Origin: Mesostigma viride
Taxonomy: Eukaryota; Streptophyta; Mesostigmatophyceae; Mesostigmatales; Mesostigmataceae
Direction: 5' to 3'
DNA length: 64,000 nt
Assembly: GCA_009746045.1 (NCBI GenBank)
Contig: RPFO01000929.1
Span: 1-64,000 of the forward strand
Each line of letters begins with the position of its first letter. The stretch's first letter is position 1. Both the position numbers and the translations under genes were made by a program. The notes beneath the pieces were generated by a model. It was given only the letters and a program-made list of their open reading frames with translations. It ran no database searches and was not told the origin of the DNA. This document shows positions 1-10,576 of this stretch, one piece after another.

Positions 1-198
1 GGCTGTCTAGATAGATGTTGTAGTTAGAATGCTGTTAGATAGATGTAGTATGTAGCCGATGTAGATAGATTAGACCGGTAGGACTGTTTGCACCCATCCA
101 TCCATCCATCCATCGGGTAATGCTCCGTGACTCCCCAACGGGAGCACGAGTCTAATTTTATCCATCCATCCATCCATCCATCCATCCATCCATCCATT
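1..198. repeat. (ATCC)n tracts and a short hairpin-bearing spacer
   Basis: The first 95 bases show no gene. Short (ATCC)n tracts lie at about 93-115 and 159-198. The spacer at 116-156 has a small inverted repeat, TGCTCC...GGGAGCA. The same spacer recurs at 10577-10616, directly after the last (ATCC)n array, so it is the natural flank of this satellite. The tract at 159-198 abuts the left end of the PAT-type retroelement. Confidence 0.75.
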
Positions 199-384
199 TG
201 GCCTTGCCTTGCTTTGCATGCATCACCACAAAACATCAAATTTATTACAATGTGTGCTAGCTCTATACGGTGGAATAACACAGACATGTCTACCAGATGG
301 CAACACGGCCATCTGTATGCTAGGGTGAGCACACTATGTGAATGTGCAGGGCCAGCCCACAGCAGCTGTGCCCCTGCTCTACCC
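199..384 (-). repeat. PAT element split direct repeat B2
   Basis: Nearly identical to 626-813. A 2-bp indel near the ACAAT(AT)GTGTG stretch is the only clear difference. It forms the outer (element 3-prime) end next to the (ATCC)n tract. Bases 385-408 between B2 and A2 are unique. Confidence 0.85.
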
Positions 385-408
385 CTTTTGCCAGGGTGGG
401 CGGGTGGG

Positions 409-622
409 AGGCAAAAGAAAACAACCTGCTTCCCTAGAATGGAAGCCCACCCTTTATAGCAACCACCTCTCCAGCCAACCCCTACCTGGGTGGCTGGGGT
501 ACGGGTGCCAGCACAAAAAATATTTTTTCTAAAATTATTTTTTCTTTTGGTGCTATACGGCGTTGCATTCTCCGCTCAGCAGGTTAGTCATAGATAAAAT
601 GAGCATAGCTCACCAAATCCAT
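409..622 (-). repeat. PAT element split direct repeat A2
   Basis: Matches A1 at 5307-5521 almost base for base, apart from one extra A in an A-run of A1. It adjoins B1 through a few bases, CCAAATCCATTTCTGG, that resemble the two outer termini joined together. That is what a circular-intermediate junction would look like. Confidence 0.85.
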
Positions 623-625
623 TTC

Positions 626-813
626 TGGCCTTGCCTTGCTTTGCATGCATCACCACAAAACATCAAATTTATTACAATATGTGTGCTAGCTCTATACGGT
701 GGAATAACACAGACATGTCTACCAGATGGCAACACGGCCATCTGTATGCTAGGGTGAGCACACTATGTGAATGTGCAGGGCCAGCCCACAGCAGCTGTGC
801 CCCTGCTCTACCC
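626..813 (-). repeat. PAT element split direct repeat B1
   Basis: Internal partner of B2. It lies downstream of the recombinase ORF in element sense. Bases 814-977 between B1 and the ORF stop show no gene and are presumably 3-prime untranslated. Confidence 0.8.
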
Positions 814-977
814 ACATCTCCTTACATGGCTAACAGCCGAAAATACGTAGGACATGCAAAAAAGAAAACTTAAACTACCTAGCTATGGGGGTACTTTGTC
901 CCAACCCAGGTTCACCCTCGGGTTAGTTAAACCATTTCCCCCCTGACCTCCCACACAAGGGTGAGGTCAGTTGATAG

Positions 978-3938
978 CTAAAAGACGAGAGGTAAAAACA
1001 GGAGGACGTCAAAACTCGACGCCACCGAAGTGGCGCCGGAAAGCCGCTGGGTCAAAACCCAGGGCCTGAGCCCAGAGGGCGGGTGGGATGTCGCGCCCCA
1101 GGAGGCTGCGGTGGAGGCCAATGTAGCGCGTGACCGAGAGGGCCGAAGCCCACCGGCCGCGCAGCTGGATGGCCTCCGGCGACTCGCCAGCGATGGCGTC
1201 GTGCGTCGCCCCCCCATGCCGGAGGCTGTGAAAAGAAAACATCCCTGGGATGCCATGCGGGCCTGCACAGCCTCCCACTGCTGCCTAGCCTGGCTGTACG
1301 TTAAGCCTCGAAAGAGGAGTGCATCCGGGGGCTGGCCAGCCGTCAGACGTCGCAGGAGCCACAAAGAAAGTGGATCCCGGACGAGGACGTGCTGGGCCGC
1401 CCCCTGCGCAGTTTTGGGGTTGCGCAGCACAAGGGCACCGACCATGGGCCCTGGCTCGAGAAGGGGGTGGCCGGGATGAGCCACATCCCGAACCCGCAGC
1501 CCTAGCGCCTCGCTAATGCGTAAATACTGCTGGAAAGCAATAATAATCAACGCACTCAAATGCACCTGTCGACGTGAAACTAGCAACAGGGCAGTGAAAT
1601 AGCAAAGGCGCCAGGGCATAGGCGGAGGGCTGACAGCCGGAACAAGCCGCTGCCAACCTGCTAGCAGGCGGTCCGCCAGTACCCAATTCCGAACAATGTC
1701 GGGGTAGTACAGGTGCAGACAGGCCTTGGCATGCTGGCATAAGGTACGCCCCCGCCCGCCTCTGGCATGGTAGACAGCAGAAATCCACTCACAGAAAATG
1801 GCTTCGGCGTCAGCTGGGTCGACAGGGCCAGGTGGCGCCCACGCCACGTAGACAGCCGCCGCACGTCGGTACGCTGGCAAGGTAGACACAGGGTTGACTG
1901 TGCCCTCCAAAAGTGCCAAGTCCCGAGGGCGTCGCGCCCCCTCAGGCCCAGGGTTGGGATGCACGTCACCACACCGGGTCAAGTCAGGAACCCAAGCGCC
2001 ACGCCGACTGGCCTTGTCAGCTGGGTTGTGGTCGGTAGCCACCCAGACCCAGTGGCTCTGCATGTCGCCAGCCAGTGACAGAGCGCAGTAGCGTCGAACC
2101 AGCTGGTTGAGACGGTAGGAAGACGACCGCCCTCTGACAAACGCCCCCACCACAGCACTGGAGTCTACGAGCCGGACGACTCGCTTACCCCGACACGCCT
2201 TGGTCCGGCACGACCACTCGACCCCCTGTGTCGCAGCAATCGCCTCCTTGACGTTGATGTGGTTAGGCTGCCCCCGCCACCGGTAGGACAGTGCCGTACG
2301 CCAGTGGCCACTATCCAGCAGGCTGTAGTCCCCCTCCTCCATGCGCTCCAGGTCCCAGTCCTCCCCAGACGTTAAAGCTGTCGTCCGCCACCCCCGCGCT
2401 TCGCGCCGGGTCGCCAGCCGGGCACAATCGGCCCCAGGCAGGTCCCTGTAGACCACCCCACCGCCGGAGCCGCTCGCATCACTTGCGACGACCCGGTCAG
2501 AAAGGGGCCGGGCCCTGGCCGCCCTCAAAAAGGGGGCCAGGTCGATCGCCGCCTGAAGCTCCTGGCGGGCCCCCGCAGGGAGGCGCCAGCGGCGCCCAGG
2601 CAGGGAGGCATTCATGGCTGCTAGCAGCCGGTACGTCTCAGACCACACCGAAAGCATGGGGCGGCACAGCAGATGCATCCACACCCACTTCCCAAGCACA
2701 GAACTAAGTTCGCGGTAGTATGTAAACCCGCGATCTAAGATTCTATGAGTAGCGGCGATAACTGCCACCACACGCTCAGGAACAGGCACCACGTCACCAT
2801 CCCTTTGGTGAATGACCCCCACCGCCTGCACACCAGTCTGCTCTGCTGTCGCCCGTACCACCTTGTCAGACTTCTGCACCAGCCCAACAGCGGCGTAGGC
2901 AGCCTGAACACGATCTAGCTGCTGATTCACCCCATCCACCGACGCACAGTGGGTGAAATGGAGGTCATCGATCGTCACAGCATGCATACCTTCCAGATCC
3001 TGCCGAGATTCGAAGCACGGCGAGGGCGCCAAGGGCGCAGCAGGGTCCTCCTCCAGCCTCAGCCGGACGGTCTCCCCCGCCTCGTTGGCCTCCGCCACCA
3101 GGATCAGCGCGGACATGTTGATGCTCAGCCCACGACTAGCCTCCAACGGCGGCTTGGGGCCACAGCGGTACAACACAGACTGATGCACACACTGGGCCAC
3201 CGCGACGGCCAGCTTGTTGCCCATTGGCCAGCACAACATCCACGGCCACACCTTCCGACGAGCCCCACTCAGGCCCACCAGATCCGACCACACCGGCATC
3301 CACGCACAGTACCGCCGCATCCAAACTGGCAGGCGGAGTCTGTTGTAGTACGAATCCAAATCTGATACGCCCCCAAAAACATCCTCCCCAGCGCGCGTGG
3401 GCAAATCGCAAATCACGCCAAGGTGTGGTAAAAAAGCGGGCATAGGATCAGGTAGTGGCATGTTGCCACGCCGGTTGTCCACAATCAGCCGTATACGGCC
3501 GTCGGGCTTTCCGACCCCAAAAGTACCGTTCACCATAGGCGGCTCCTCCTCAAAAAATCCACCCAAAATCCCCCTCTCCACACACACCGTGCAAACCCGC
3601 GCGAACTCCTCCATGCTACACCCCCGCGAGATCCGCATCGACTTCTGCAAGATCCGCTCTGCTGGGCTCAGCGTCCGTACCATCCTACTCTCATCATTCA
3701 AAATTGCTCCCCAAGAGGGGGGTAGTAAGTTCAGCACATCCACTTGGCCACCTTCCCCCGGACCAGGCAAAGCCAAGCGTGCGGCCACTAACGGTTCGTA
3801 AGGGGCTCCTTCAGCATATTCACCCCCATCCACTACAGATCCTGCCATTGCCGCTACGGAACCACCGTTCCGGCGGACAAAGGACCTGCAAGCATCATCG
3901 ATCCCATCTAGGGCCGCCTGCTGCAGAGGCCCGGGCAC
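978..3938 (-). CDS. Reverse transcriptase-RNase H-tyrosine recombinase polyprotein (PAT type), recombinase tail frameshifted
   Basis: 986-residue frame. The RT starts with a KPDGRIRLIVDN block near residue 145 and carries an IDD catalytic core near 323, as in DIRS-order RTs instead of YxDD. RNase H acidic residues are visible near D487 (SDASGSGGG), E565 (NVKEAI) and D592 (VDSS), followed by TDHNPADKASR. A 2A-like string GDVHPNPGP lies at about 657-665. The tyrosine recombinase follows, with its first Arg in YLRISEALGLRVRD near 807. The end of this frame is not recombinase-like. The expected HSLRHGGATHDA and GRWAS...TRYI motifs are in the next frame at 1009-1278, so a frameshift lies at about 1230-1287. 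Function: copying element RNA and integrating a circular DNA without DDE chemistry. The start at 3938 is uncertain. Confidence 0.85.
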   Translation of the reverse strand: MPGPLQQAALDGIDDACRSFVRRNGGSVAAMAGSVVDGGEYAEGAPYEPLVAARLALPGPGEGGQVDVLNLLPPSWGAILNDESRMVRTLSPAERILQKSMRISRGCSMEEFARVCTVCVERGILGGFFEEEPPMVNGTFGVGKPDGRIRLIVDNRRGNMPLPDPMPAFLPHLGVICDLPTRAGEDVFGGVSDLDSYYNRLRLPVWMRRYCAWMPVWSDLVGLSGARRKVWPWMLCWPMGNKLAVAVAQCVHQSVLYRCGPKPPLEASRGLSINMSALILVAEANEAGETVRLRLEEDPAAPLAPSPCFESRQDLEGMHAVTIDDLHFTHCASVDGVNQQLDRVQAAYAAVGLVQKSDKVVRATAEQTGVQAVGVIHQRDGDVVPVPERVVAVIAATHRILDRGFTYYRELSSVLGKWVWMHLLCRPMLSVWSETYRLLAAMNASLPGRRWRLPAGARQELQAAIDLAPFLRAARARPLSDRVVASDASGSGGGVVYRDLPGADCARLATRREARGWRTTALTSGEDWDLERMEEGDYSLLDSGHWRTALSYRWRGQPNHINVKEAIAATQGVEWSCRTKACRGKRVVRLVDSSAVVGAFVRGRSSSYRLNQLVRRYCALSLAGDMQSHWVWVATDHNPADKASRRGAWVPDLTRCGDVHPNPGPEGARRPRDLALLEGTVNPVSTLPAYRRAAAVYVAWAPPGPVDPADAEAIFCEWISAVYHARGGRGRTLCQHAKACLHLYYPDIVRNWVLADRLLAGWQRLVPAVSPPPMPWRLCYFTALLLVSRRQVHLSALIIIAFQQYLRISEALGLRVRDVAHPGHPLLEPGPMVGALVLRNPKTAQGAAQHVLVRDPLSLWLLRRLTAGQPPDALLFRGLTYSQARQQWEAVQARMASQGCFLFTASGMGGRRTTPSLASRRRPSSCAAGGLRPSRSRATLASTAASWGATSHPPSGLRPWVLTQRLSGATSVASSFDVLLFLPLVF
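1009..1278 (-). pseudogene. Out-of-frame C-terminal part of the tyrosine recombinase
   Basis: This frame carries the conserved C-terminal box of tyrosine recombinases: HSLRHGGATHDA (the His-x-x-Arg pair), then GRWAS, then TRYI with the candidate nucleophilic Tyr. A stop lies just upstream in the same frame, so it cannot stand alone and must be the displaced end of the 978-3938 polyprotein. The shift is by one base. No long homopolymer lies at the break; the longest runs are TTTT. True decay is therefore as likely as a sequencing error. Confidence 0.8.
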
Positions 3939-4134
3939 ACGGGCTGAATCTACAGCAGGCGGGTCTCGCCCCCCCCCCCCATCCAGTTTAACGCCCTAAC
4001 CGTCTGACAGGCTAGTGTGCGAGCATTAAAAGCCCGACTCATCCTATCGCGCCTACGGCCTGAGCGTACCTGCTGCCACCAGTCACGAGGTGGCAGGGGT
4101 GCTGGAAGAGGTAGTGGAAGAAGGCACCGCTCCC

Positions 4135-5238
4135 TCACTTGTTGTTGTTGGACGGGCCGCCCTGCCCCTTCTTGCCGGGACCCTGCTCCAGCTTGTGCTG
4201 CAGCTTCCCCATGCTCATCGCCGCCCGCACCGCCGGAGACGCCAGCATTGCTCCACCCTCCTGGAATGGCAGCATTGCCGACGGCGTCCCCTTCCAACCC
4301 GTCGACCCCACATCCACCAGCTGGCATGCCGTGATCAGCTTTGCCAGGTACTCGGCTGCTGCCAGCTCCAGAATTACTTCGGAGCGTGGCGTGGCCCAGT
4401 AGCCAAATTCTGTCACCATCGTGTCCAGAATTCCTGCCATCTGCAGGAGCAGCATCCGCCTCTCCCCGCTGGCTGAGCTGCCGTGCATCGTCAGCATTAA
4501 CGATGCACGGATGGACTTCCCCCCCACGCTCTCCGCGTAGTCCAGCATTCCTGGCAGCACCGCCTCCAGCATGTTGCTCACCAGCACCGGCACTGCATGC
4601 CCACTCAGCGCCACCCCCTTCGTGCGCGCCAGTCTGCCAGCAGCCGTCGCTGCGGCTGGGCTTGCAGCTGCTGGAGTCTTTGCCTGGTCCAGCAGCTTCG
4701 ACATAGCCGATATTAGGTCGCCAATATCTCCGCCAGTGCGGGCGTTGCCCGGCCGGGATGGAAGCCCTCCAGCTGGCGTTGCATAGCCCGTCTCGGTCCC
4801 CAGCAGCCGACCTAGGTTTCGGTCCAGGTCCGCCACAGCCTGGTCGATCGCCCCAGGAGCGCCATCGTCCTCCCCAGCGCCCGCTCCACCATGCCCCGCC
4901 CCTCCGCTTCCACCTGCCGAAGGGGGAACACCCCCCGTTCCCACCGCACCTGCTGACACTGGTGGGTCCGGCTCTGCAATAGCCTCCCCCAGTTGCGCTG
5001 CTAGCACATCGGCCAGGGCCTCCTCCCCATCCCAGTCGCTGACAAACCCCCGTTCCTCCAGGACGTCCATGACGTTCTTGGCACGCCCCGGAGTGAGCTT
5101 CTGGATCCGCTCTAGCCAGTTCCCCTCCCCTAGGATCTTCTGAACCGCAGTGGCGGCCTCCTTTGGGGTGCATCCCTCCTTGGCTGCTTGCTTGAGTTTC
5201 GCTAGGAAATTCCGGTCTGGGGCTGTCACTGTGGACAT
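4135..5238 (-). CDS. Gag-like protein of the PAT element
   Basis: 367 residues, beginning MSTVTAPDRNF just inside the A1 repeat and ending in an Asn-rich tail (SNNNK). It is the first ORF of the element, where PAT and DIRS elements keep their structural protein. A Gly/Ala/Pro-rich linker occupies roughly residues 85-190. A helical, hydrophobic C-terminal half follows. No zinc knuckle is visible. The gag role is inferred from position; the sequence alone is not diagnostic. About 200 bp separate its stop from the RT frame, including a C-run of more than ten bases near 3968. Confidence 0.6.
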   Translation of the reverse strand: MSTVTAPDRNFLAKLKQAAKEGCTPKEAATAVQKILGEGNWLERIQKLTPGRAKNVMDVLEERGFVSDWDGEEALADVLAAQLGEAIAEPDPPVSAGAVGTGGVPPSAGGSGGAGHGGAGAGEDDGAPGAIDQAVADLDRNLGRLLGTETGYATPAGGLPSRPGNARTGGDIGDLISAMSKLLDQAKTPAAASPAAATAAGRLARTKGVALSGHAVPVLVSNMLEAVLPGMLDYAESVGGKSIRASLMLTMHGSSASGERRMLLLQMAGILDTMVTEFGYWATPRSEVILELAAAEYLAKLITACQLVDVGSTGWKGTPSAMLPFQEGGAMLASPAVRAAMSMGKLQHKLEQGPGKKGQGGPSNNNK

Positions 5239-5306
5239 GGTAGGTTATACTGCTTGATGTGTTATCTTGCGTTTTGTTTTTTGTGTTGTGGTCACGTGAG
5301 GTTCTC

Positions 5307-5521
5307 AGGCAAAAGAAAACAACCTGCTTCCCTAGAATGGAAGCCCACCCTTTATAGCAACCACCTCTCCAGCCAACCCCTACCTGGGTGGCTGGGGTAC
5401 GGGTGCCAGCACAAAAAAATATTTTTTCTAAAATTATTTTTTCTTTTGGTGCTATACGGCGTTGCATTCTCCGCTCAGCAGGTTAGTCATAGATAAAATG
5501 AGCATAGCTCACCAAATCCAT
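5307..5521 (-). repeat. PAT element split direct repeat A1
   Basis: Element 5-prime end, nearly identical to A2. It reads directly into the (ATCC)n array at its outer side. It presumably contains the promoter for the gag-like ORF, which begins about 70 bp inside it. Confidence 0.85.
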
Positions 5522-6678
5522 CCATCCATCCATCCATCCATCCATCCATCCATCCATCCATCCATCCATCCATCCATCCATCCATCCATCCATCCATCCA
5601 TCCATCCATCCATCCATCCATCCATCCATCCATCCATCCATCCATCCATCCATCCATCCATCCATCCATCCATCCATCCATCCATCCATCCATCCATCCA
5701 TCCATCCATCCATCCATCCATCCATCCATCCATCCATCCATCCATCCATCCATCCATCCATCCATCCATCCATCCATCCATCCATCCATCCATCCATCCA
5801 TCCATCCATCCATCCATCCATCCATCCATCCATCCATCCATCCATCCATCCATCCATCCATCCATCCATCCATCCATCCATCCATCCATCCATCCATCCA
5901 TCCATCCATCCATCCATCCATCCATCCATCCATCCATCCATCCATCCATCCATCCATCCATCCATCCATCCATCCATCCATCCATCCATCCATCCATCCA
6001 TCCATCCATCCATCCATCCATCCATCCATCCATCCATCCATCCATCCATCCATCCATCCATCCATCCATCCATCCATCCATCCATCCATCCATCCATCCA
6101 TCCATCCATCCATCCATCCATCCATCCATCCATCCATCCATCCATCCATCCATCCATCCATCCATCCATCCATCCATCCATCCATCCATCCATCCATCCA
6201 TCCATCCATCCATCCATCCATCCATCCATCCATCCATCCATCCATCCATCCATCCATCCATCCATCCATCCATCCATCCATCCATCCATCCATCCATCCA
6301 TCCATCCATCCATCCATCCATCCATCCATCCATCCATCCATCCATCCATCCATCCATCCATCCATCCATCCATCCATCCATCCATCCATCCATCCATCCA
6401 TCCATCCATCCATCCATCCATCCATCCATCCATCCATCCATCCATCCATCCATCCATCCATCCATCCATCCATCCATCCATCCATCCATCCATCCATCCA
6501 TCCATCCATCCATCCATCCATCCATCCATCCATCCATCCATCCATCCATCCATCCATCCATCCATCCATCCATCCATCCATCCATCCATCCATCCATCCA
6601 TCCATCCATCCATCCATCCATCCATCCATCCATCCATCCATCCATCCATCCATCCATCCATCCATCCATCCATCCATC
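5516..6678. repeat. (ATCC)n tetranucleotide array, 1.16 kb
   Basis: Uninterrupted ATCC units with no variants visible. The array is open in several frames on both strands because the 12-bp translation cycle contains no stop; these frames are not genes. It is bounded by the PAT A1 repeat on the left and the inverted end of a candidate DNA transposon on the right. Confidence 0.95.
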
Positions 6679-9600
6679 ACATCACCTAAAATCGGTCCGT
6701 CCGGTTACATGAGATCCTGGGAATTTTGGCGCGAACGCGTCGCGTTGAGGACGACGGGACCAGAAAAATTCCACCTCGCATGGCTGTCGACCCTATGTCC
6801 GCCGGAATATCAGTCAAAAGTCAATTATGCATGTTAAGTCGCTGCGATGGATGCAAACGACGCGTAAACTCTCCTGCTTTGCGATGATGCATGGTAGATA
6901 TTATTCGCGTATGTTCATGCGTCAAAATAATTCGCAAACTGAGACGCTGATTTTTTGTGTCGGCCAGATCTGGAATTGGCAGCGAAAATGCATGTTTATT
7001 AATTGTGGGGGAAACTTTTTTGTTGGAAGCTCACAATTCCCAAAAGGTGGAATCCGAATGGGCTTCAAGTCTACTTTCACGAGCGCTAATCAGTTTTTCG
7101 AGAAACGAATCACATTTTCCAGGCTGTCGCATTACCTGCCGGCAGGTCAGATTTTGCTGTTTTCAGTGACGTTTACGACCGTCCTTGCTTGATGCGTTTC
7201 TTCCTTTTTTTCGGCTCACGGCATGGCGGGGCTTGTTCCAACATGCCTGCGGAGGTGTAAGCTGTGTAGCCATGATTTAAAAGTCACATATTGCTCTCGC
7301 GCCACCATCTGTTACTGCTCGACACTGCAAGAAACACTGGTTGCCTGCTCGCAACGCAAGCACAAGCACGACAACGGTGCCCTAATCCACATCCAGGCGT
7401 GTATTTCCGAGAAAAACTTCAGGCTTTTGTCGCGGCATACCTTCGGTGTTCCAAGCCGTTCACCGCTCCCCGAAATAGTCTTATGACTCGCTTTTATAGC
7501 ATTGTGGGTTCGCGTCCGCCATCTCCGCCGGGTGCTGACACGAGATGTTCGCGCTGAACCTGGACTGCAAGGTCGCCCGCTACCGGTTAGCTGTACGTAT
7601 TTAGCAAGCTCTGGATGATATTGTCATGGTTTTGGTGCAGGAAGGTGCTGTGGGGGGGTCTGTCTCACATCTTTACCTAGCTTTCCTCCTCCTAGCTTGA
7701 CAGCTAAGTTTGCATCAGGAAGTCATGCTTGTTGACAAAGCTCGATGGATATAAACCTTGGGATGTGCTGTGAAGGTGTTAGCATGCTTGCTTGAAGAAT
7801 TGAATGCGTATTTGTGCAAGCCCTGGACATTTTTTATTAAGGGCAGTAGGTAGCAGCCACGTTCTTATTCAATTGTCTTTATTTTCAGGACGTCTATGTT
7901 GCCTTTACTGCACTCTGTCCTAGAGGAGTTTGATGCCACTGTAGATGACTATGACCAGTGGGGTGGTGAGGATGGGCCGGTGTGCTGGGGTGAGCCTGAA
8001 GGGCACCTTGGATCACGTGACCCTTAGGCAATCATGCCAGGCTGTGCAGTTTATGGCTTGTGATGTATGGATGCAGCGGGTGAGGCAGGTTGTCGTTGCC
8101 GTGGCCTGTGTTAGTGAACTCTATCATCTTTTAACTTACCCAAAGCCCCCCTAGACCTAAACTGCCTCGCCTTCTTTGAGGGGTTGCCTTCTTTGAGGAG
8201 TGCCATGTCTTGAAAGGTTTGTTGGGGCCCTGGCATTTCAGAGTAGGTTGAGGTGGAGAGGGGTGGCACACTGCTAGGTGATGGCAGGGCCATCCATGTG
8301 ATGCACCTTACGTTGGGATGGGGACCATGCATTTGTTCTTGTTGCTAGCATGGGCAGGGTGAGCGGCTGGGAGTAAGGTGTAAGTGCTACTTGCGCCACT
8401 GTCCGAAAGGGGAGCTCCATGCGGTGGGCAAACAGCGTTGCAAGCGTACACTTAACACAAATGTGGTCTGATGCACTCAGCTGACCTGCCATTTCTCTTG
8501 ATGCACCAAACCACACTAAAGGCTTGATATAGCCGGTAGGAAATGCATGTGCATGCAGTGTCAAAAGCAGAGAGGGACACTGTTAGCACATGAGTGTGAT
8601 TGTAAACCGATGAGTGTGAGCCTCCCCGTGCCATCCCATGCATTTTACACCTATTTTTGGCAAGCCCCCATCATGCCGCAGTTATGCACCGCCTATGCAA
8701 GGGGGATGAATAGACAGTTCTAGGTGTGTTGAGGGATGAGATAAGGGTAAACATGAGGAGCCATGCAGGCAAAAACGGAAGGGCGATGTCAACAGTGTGT
8801 TTGCCCAGATTTTGATGTCAGGAGGGGCTGAAAGATCAGTGGCCACGATAAACCTAGGTGGATTTCATGAGAGATGACACGACCATGAGAGGGTGGTAGA
8901 TGAGTTCAACTGAGAAGAGCTAGCATTACATGCACAGATTCTTAATGACCTATGGACTGTCCAAGGGTTGGAGTTCAGTGCACGTTCCAAAGACTATGAT
9001 GAGCATGACGATGATGGCAAGGGGGCGGGGGGGCGCAATTAGGACAGGCACTGATGCAGAATTATGTTGTACAGCAGCTAGGTGCTGAGCTCAATTGAAT
9101 AGCAGCCCAAGCCACTGCTGTCCTTGATTGCGCTTTGTATTTCCATGTAGCAGAGAGGCACCTGGCAGATATATATTTGGATTAGCTGCTATAAGACACG
9201 CACAGCAGGGGTGCCCAGCAGAGTGGGCCAAGTACTGCAAAGGAGATTGTGTGTGCTGCCGAGCGGGGCCCGTTTAGAAAAGAGACTGGTCAGCCGACAG
9301 GCACGACTGGTCAGCCAAGCTCCCCTTCTTGAGGCTTGTAGGCACTATGGTGCTTGTTCCGAATGCCAGCATCTACTGTGATTGATGGTGATTTTATCCC
9401 TTGATGATCGCTTTTTTAGTCTGTGTTGGCTAATGTATCCAGCCCCAGTGGCATGTATATGAATCCCATGACAGCCATGACGATAATTGAGTGAAGAATG
9501 CAAAGTTTTCCAAGACAATGGCGCAGAATCTGGAGTATTTTTGCAAAAATCACTCTATTTCTGCTTGCATCCGTCACTTTTAGTGGGCCGGCAGTGGTCC

Positions 9601-10082
9601 TAATATGTCCAACTTGTGTTCTAGTGTAAATTCAAGTATTGTGCTATTAATGTGACGAATTCTGGCATGATTGGGCCGCATATGTGCTGGCAGGGGCTTC
9701 ATAAGTTTGAAAATAATGCACTAAAACGGTGTTTTGGCTCATGTATGCCAGAATTATAGCACATAGTTTGGTCCTACATTGCATACTTAAGGGCGGTTTT
9801 TGTCTTTGGATATAAATTAATAAGCATGACCATTTCCAGCTGAATTGGACTACATTTACTACTTGCGTGTGGCTGCTATGCCTCCTTATGCCTGGAAAAC
9901 ATCGTTTTTTGCACTTTTCCACGTCACGGTTTGATGCTAAAAATAGGTCAGTTGGCCCCCCAATTTATGTGATGTGAACAGGGTCCTAGGGGGACCTTAA
10001 GTCCAGAAAGGCACCCCGATCTGACTATATGTGTGGGAGATATGACCCCATGTAACAAAAAAGGCCGTTTTTAGGTGATGTG
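6679..10082. mobile_element. Candidate DNA transposon or MITE-like element inside the ATCC array
   Basis: The left end and the reverse complement of the right end start identically, CACATCACCTAAAA, and agree again at GTTACATG at positions 27-34: about 25 of 34 bases match, without gaps. Both ends abut (ATCC)n. The 3.4-kb interior has no long ORF and I recognise no transposase; the longest frames are about 120 residues with no family features. It looks like a non-autonomous or decayed element. The target duplication cannot be read because the flanks are the repeat itself. The superfamily is unknown. Confidence 0.5.
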
Positions 10083-10576
10083 ATCCATCCATCCATCCAT
10101 CCATCCATCCATCCATCCATCCATCCATCCATCCATCCATCCATCCATCCGGCCATCCATCCATCCATCCATCCATCCATCCATCCATCCATCCATCCAT
10201 CCATCCATCCATCCATCCATCCATCCATCCATCCATCCATCCATCCATCCATCCATCCATCCATCCATCCATCCATCCATCCATCCATCCATCCATCCAT
10301 CCATCCATCCATCCATCCATCCATCCATCCATCCATCCATCCATCCATCCATCCATCCATCCATCCATCCATCCATCCATCCATCCATCCATCCATCCAT
10401 CCATCCATCCATCCATCCATCCATCCATCCATCCATCCATCCATCCATCCATCCATCCATCCATCCATCCATCCATCCATCCATCCATCCATCCATCCAT
10501 CCATCCATCCATCCATCCATCCATCCATCCATCCATCCATCCATCCATCCATCCATCCATCCATCCATCCATCCAT
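10083..10576. repeat. (ATCC)n tetranucleotide array, 0.5 kb
   Basis: Continuation of the ATCC satellite on the right of the candidate transposon, with one variant unit (GGCC) near 10150. It is followed by the hairpin spacer also seen at 116-156. Confidence 0.95.

Larger units (their letters stand above)
199..5521 (-). mobile_element. PAT/Kangaroo-like tyrosine-recombinase retroelement (DIRS order)
   Basis: This is a complete-looking element read on the minus strand: A1 repeat (5307-5521), gag-like ORF, RT-RNase H-tyrosine recombinase ORF, B1 (626-813), A2 (409-622), B2 (199-384). That A1-ORFs-B1-A2-B2 order is the split-direct-repeat layout of PAT-type elements; Kangaroo of Volvox is the algal example I know. 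The element has a tyrosine recombinase and no DDE integrase. No target-site duplication is visible, as expected for the order. It sits inside an (ATCC)n array, with termini ATTTGG and CCAAAT against the repeat. The recombinase tail is out of frame, so this copy may be inactive or mis-sequenced. Confidence 0.85.

Noticed and set aside
5462-6712. Long ORFs reading IHPS or DGWM repeats
   Set aside because: Translation of the ATCC array, which has no stop in several frames; no unique protein sequence attached.
6827-7192. 121-codon ORF in the candidate transposon
   Set aside because: No recognisable features, base composition like the surrounding non-coding DNA; no support as a gene.
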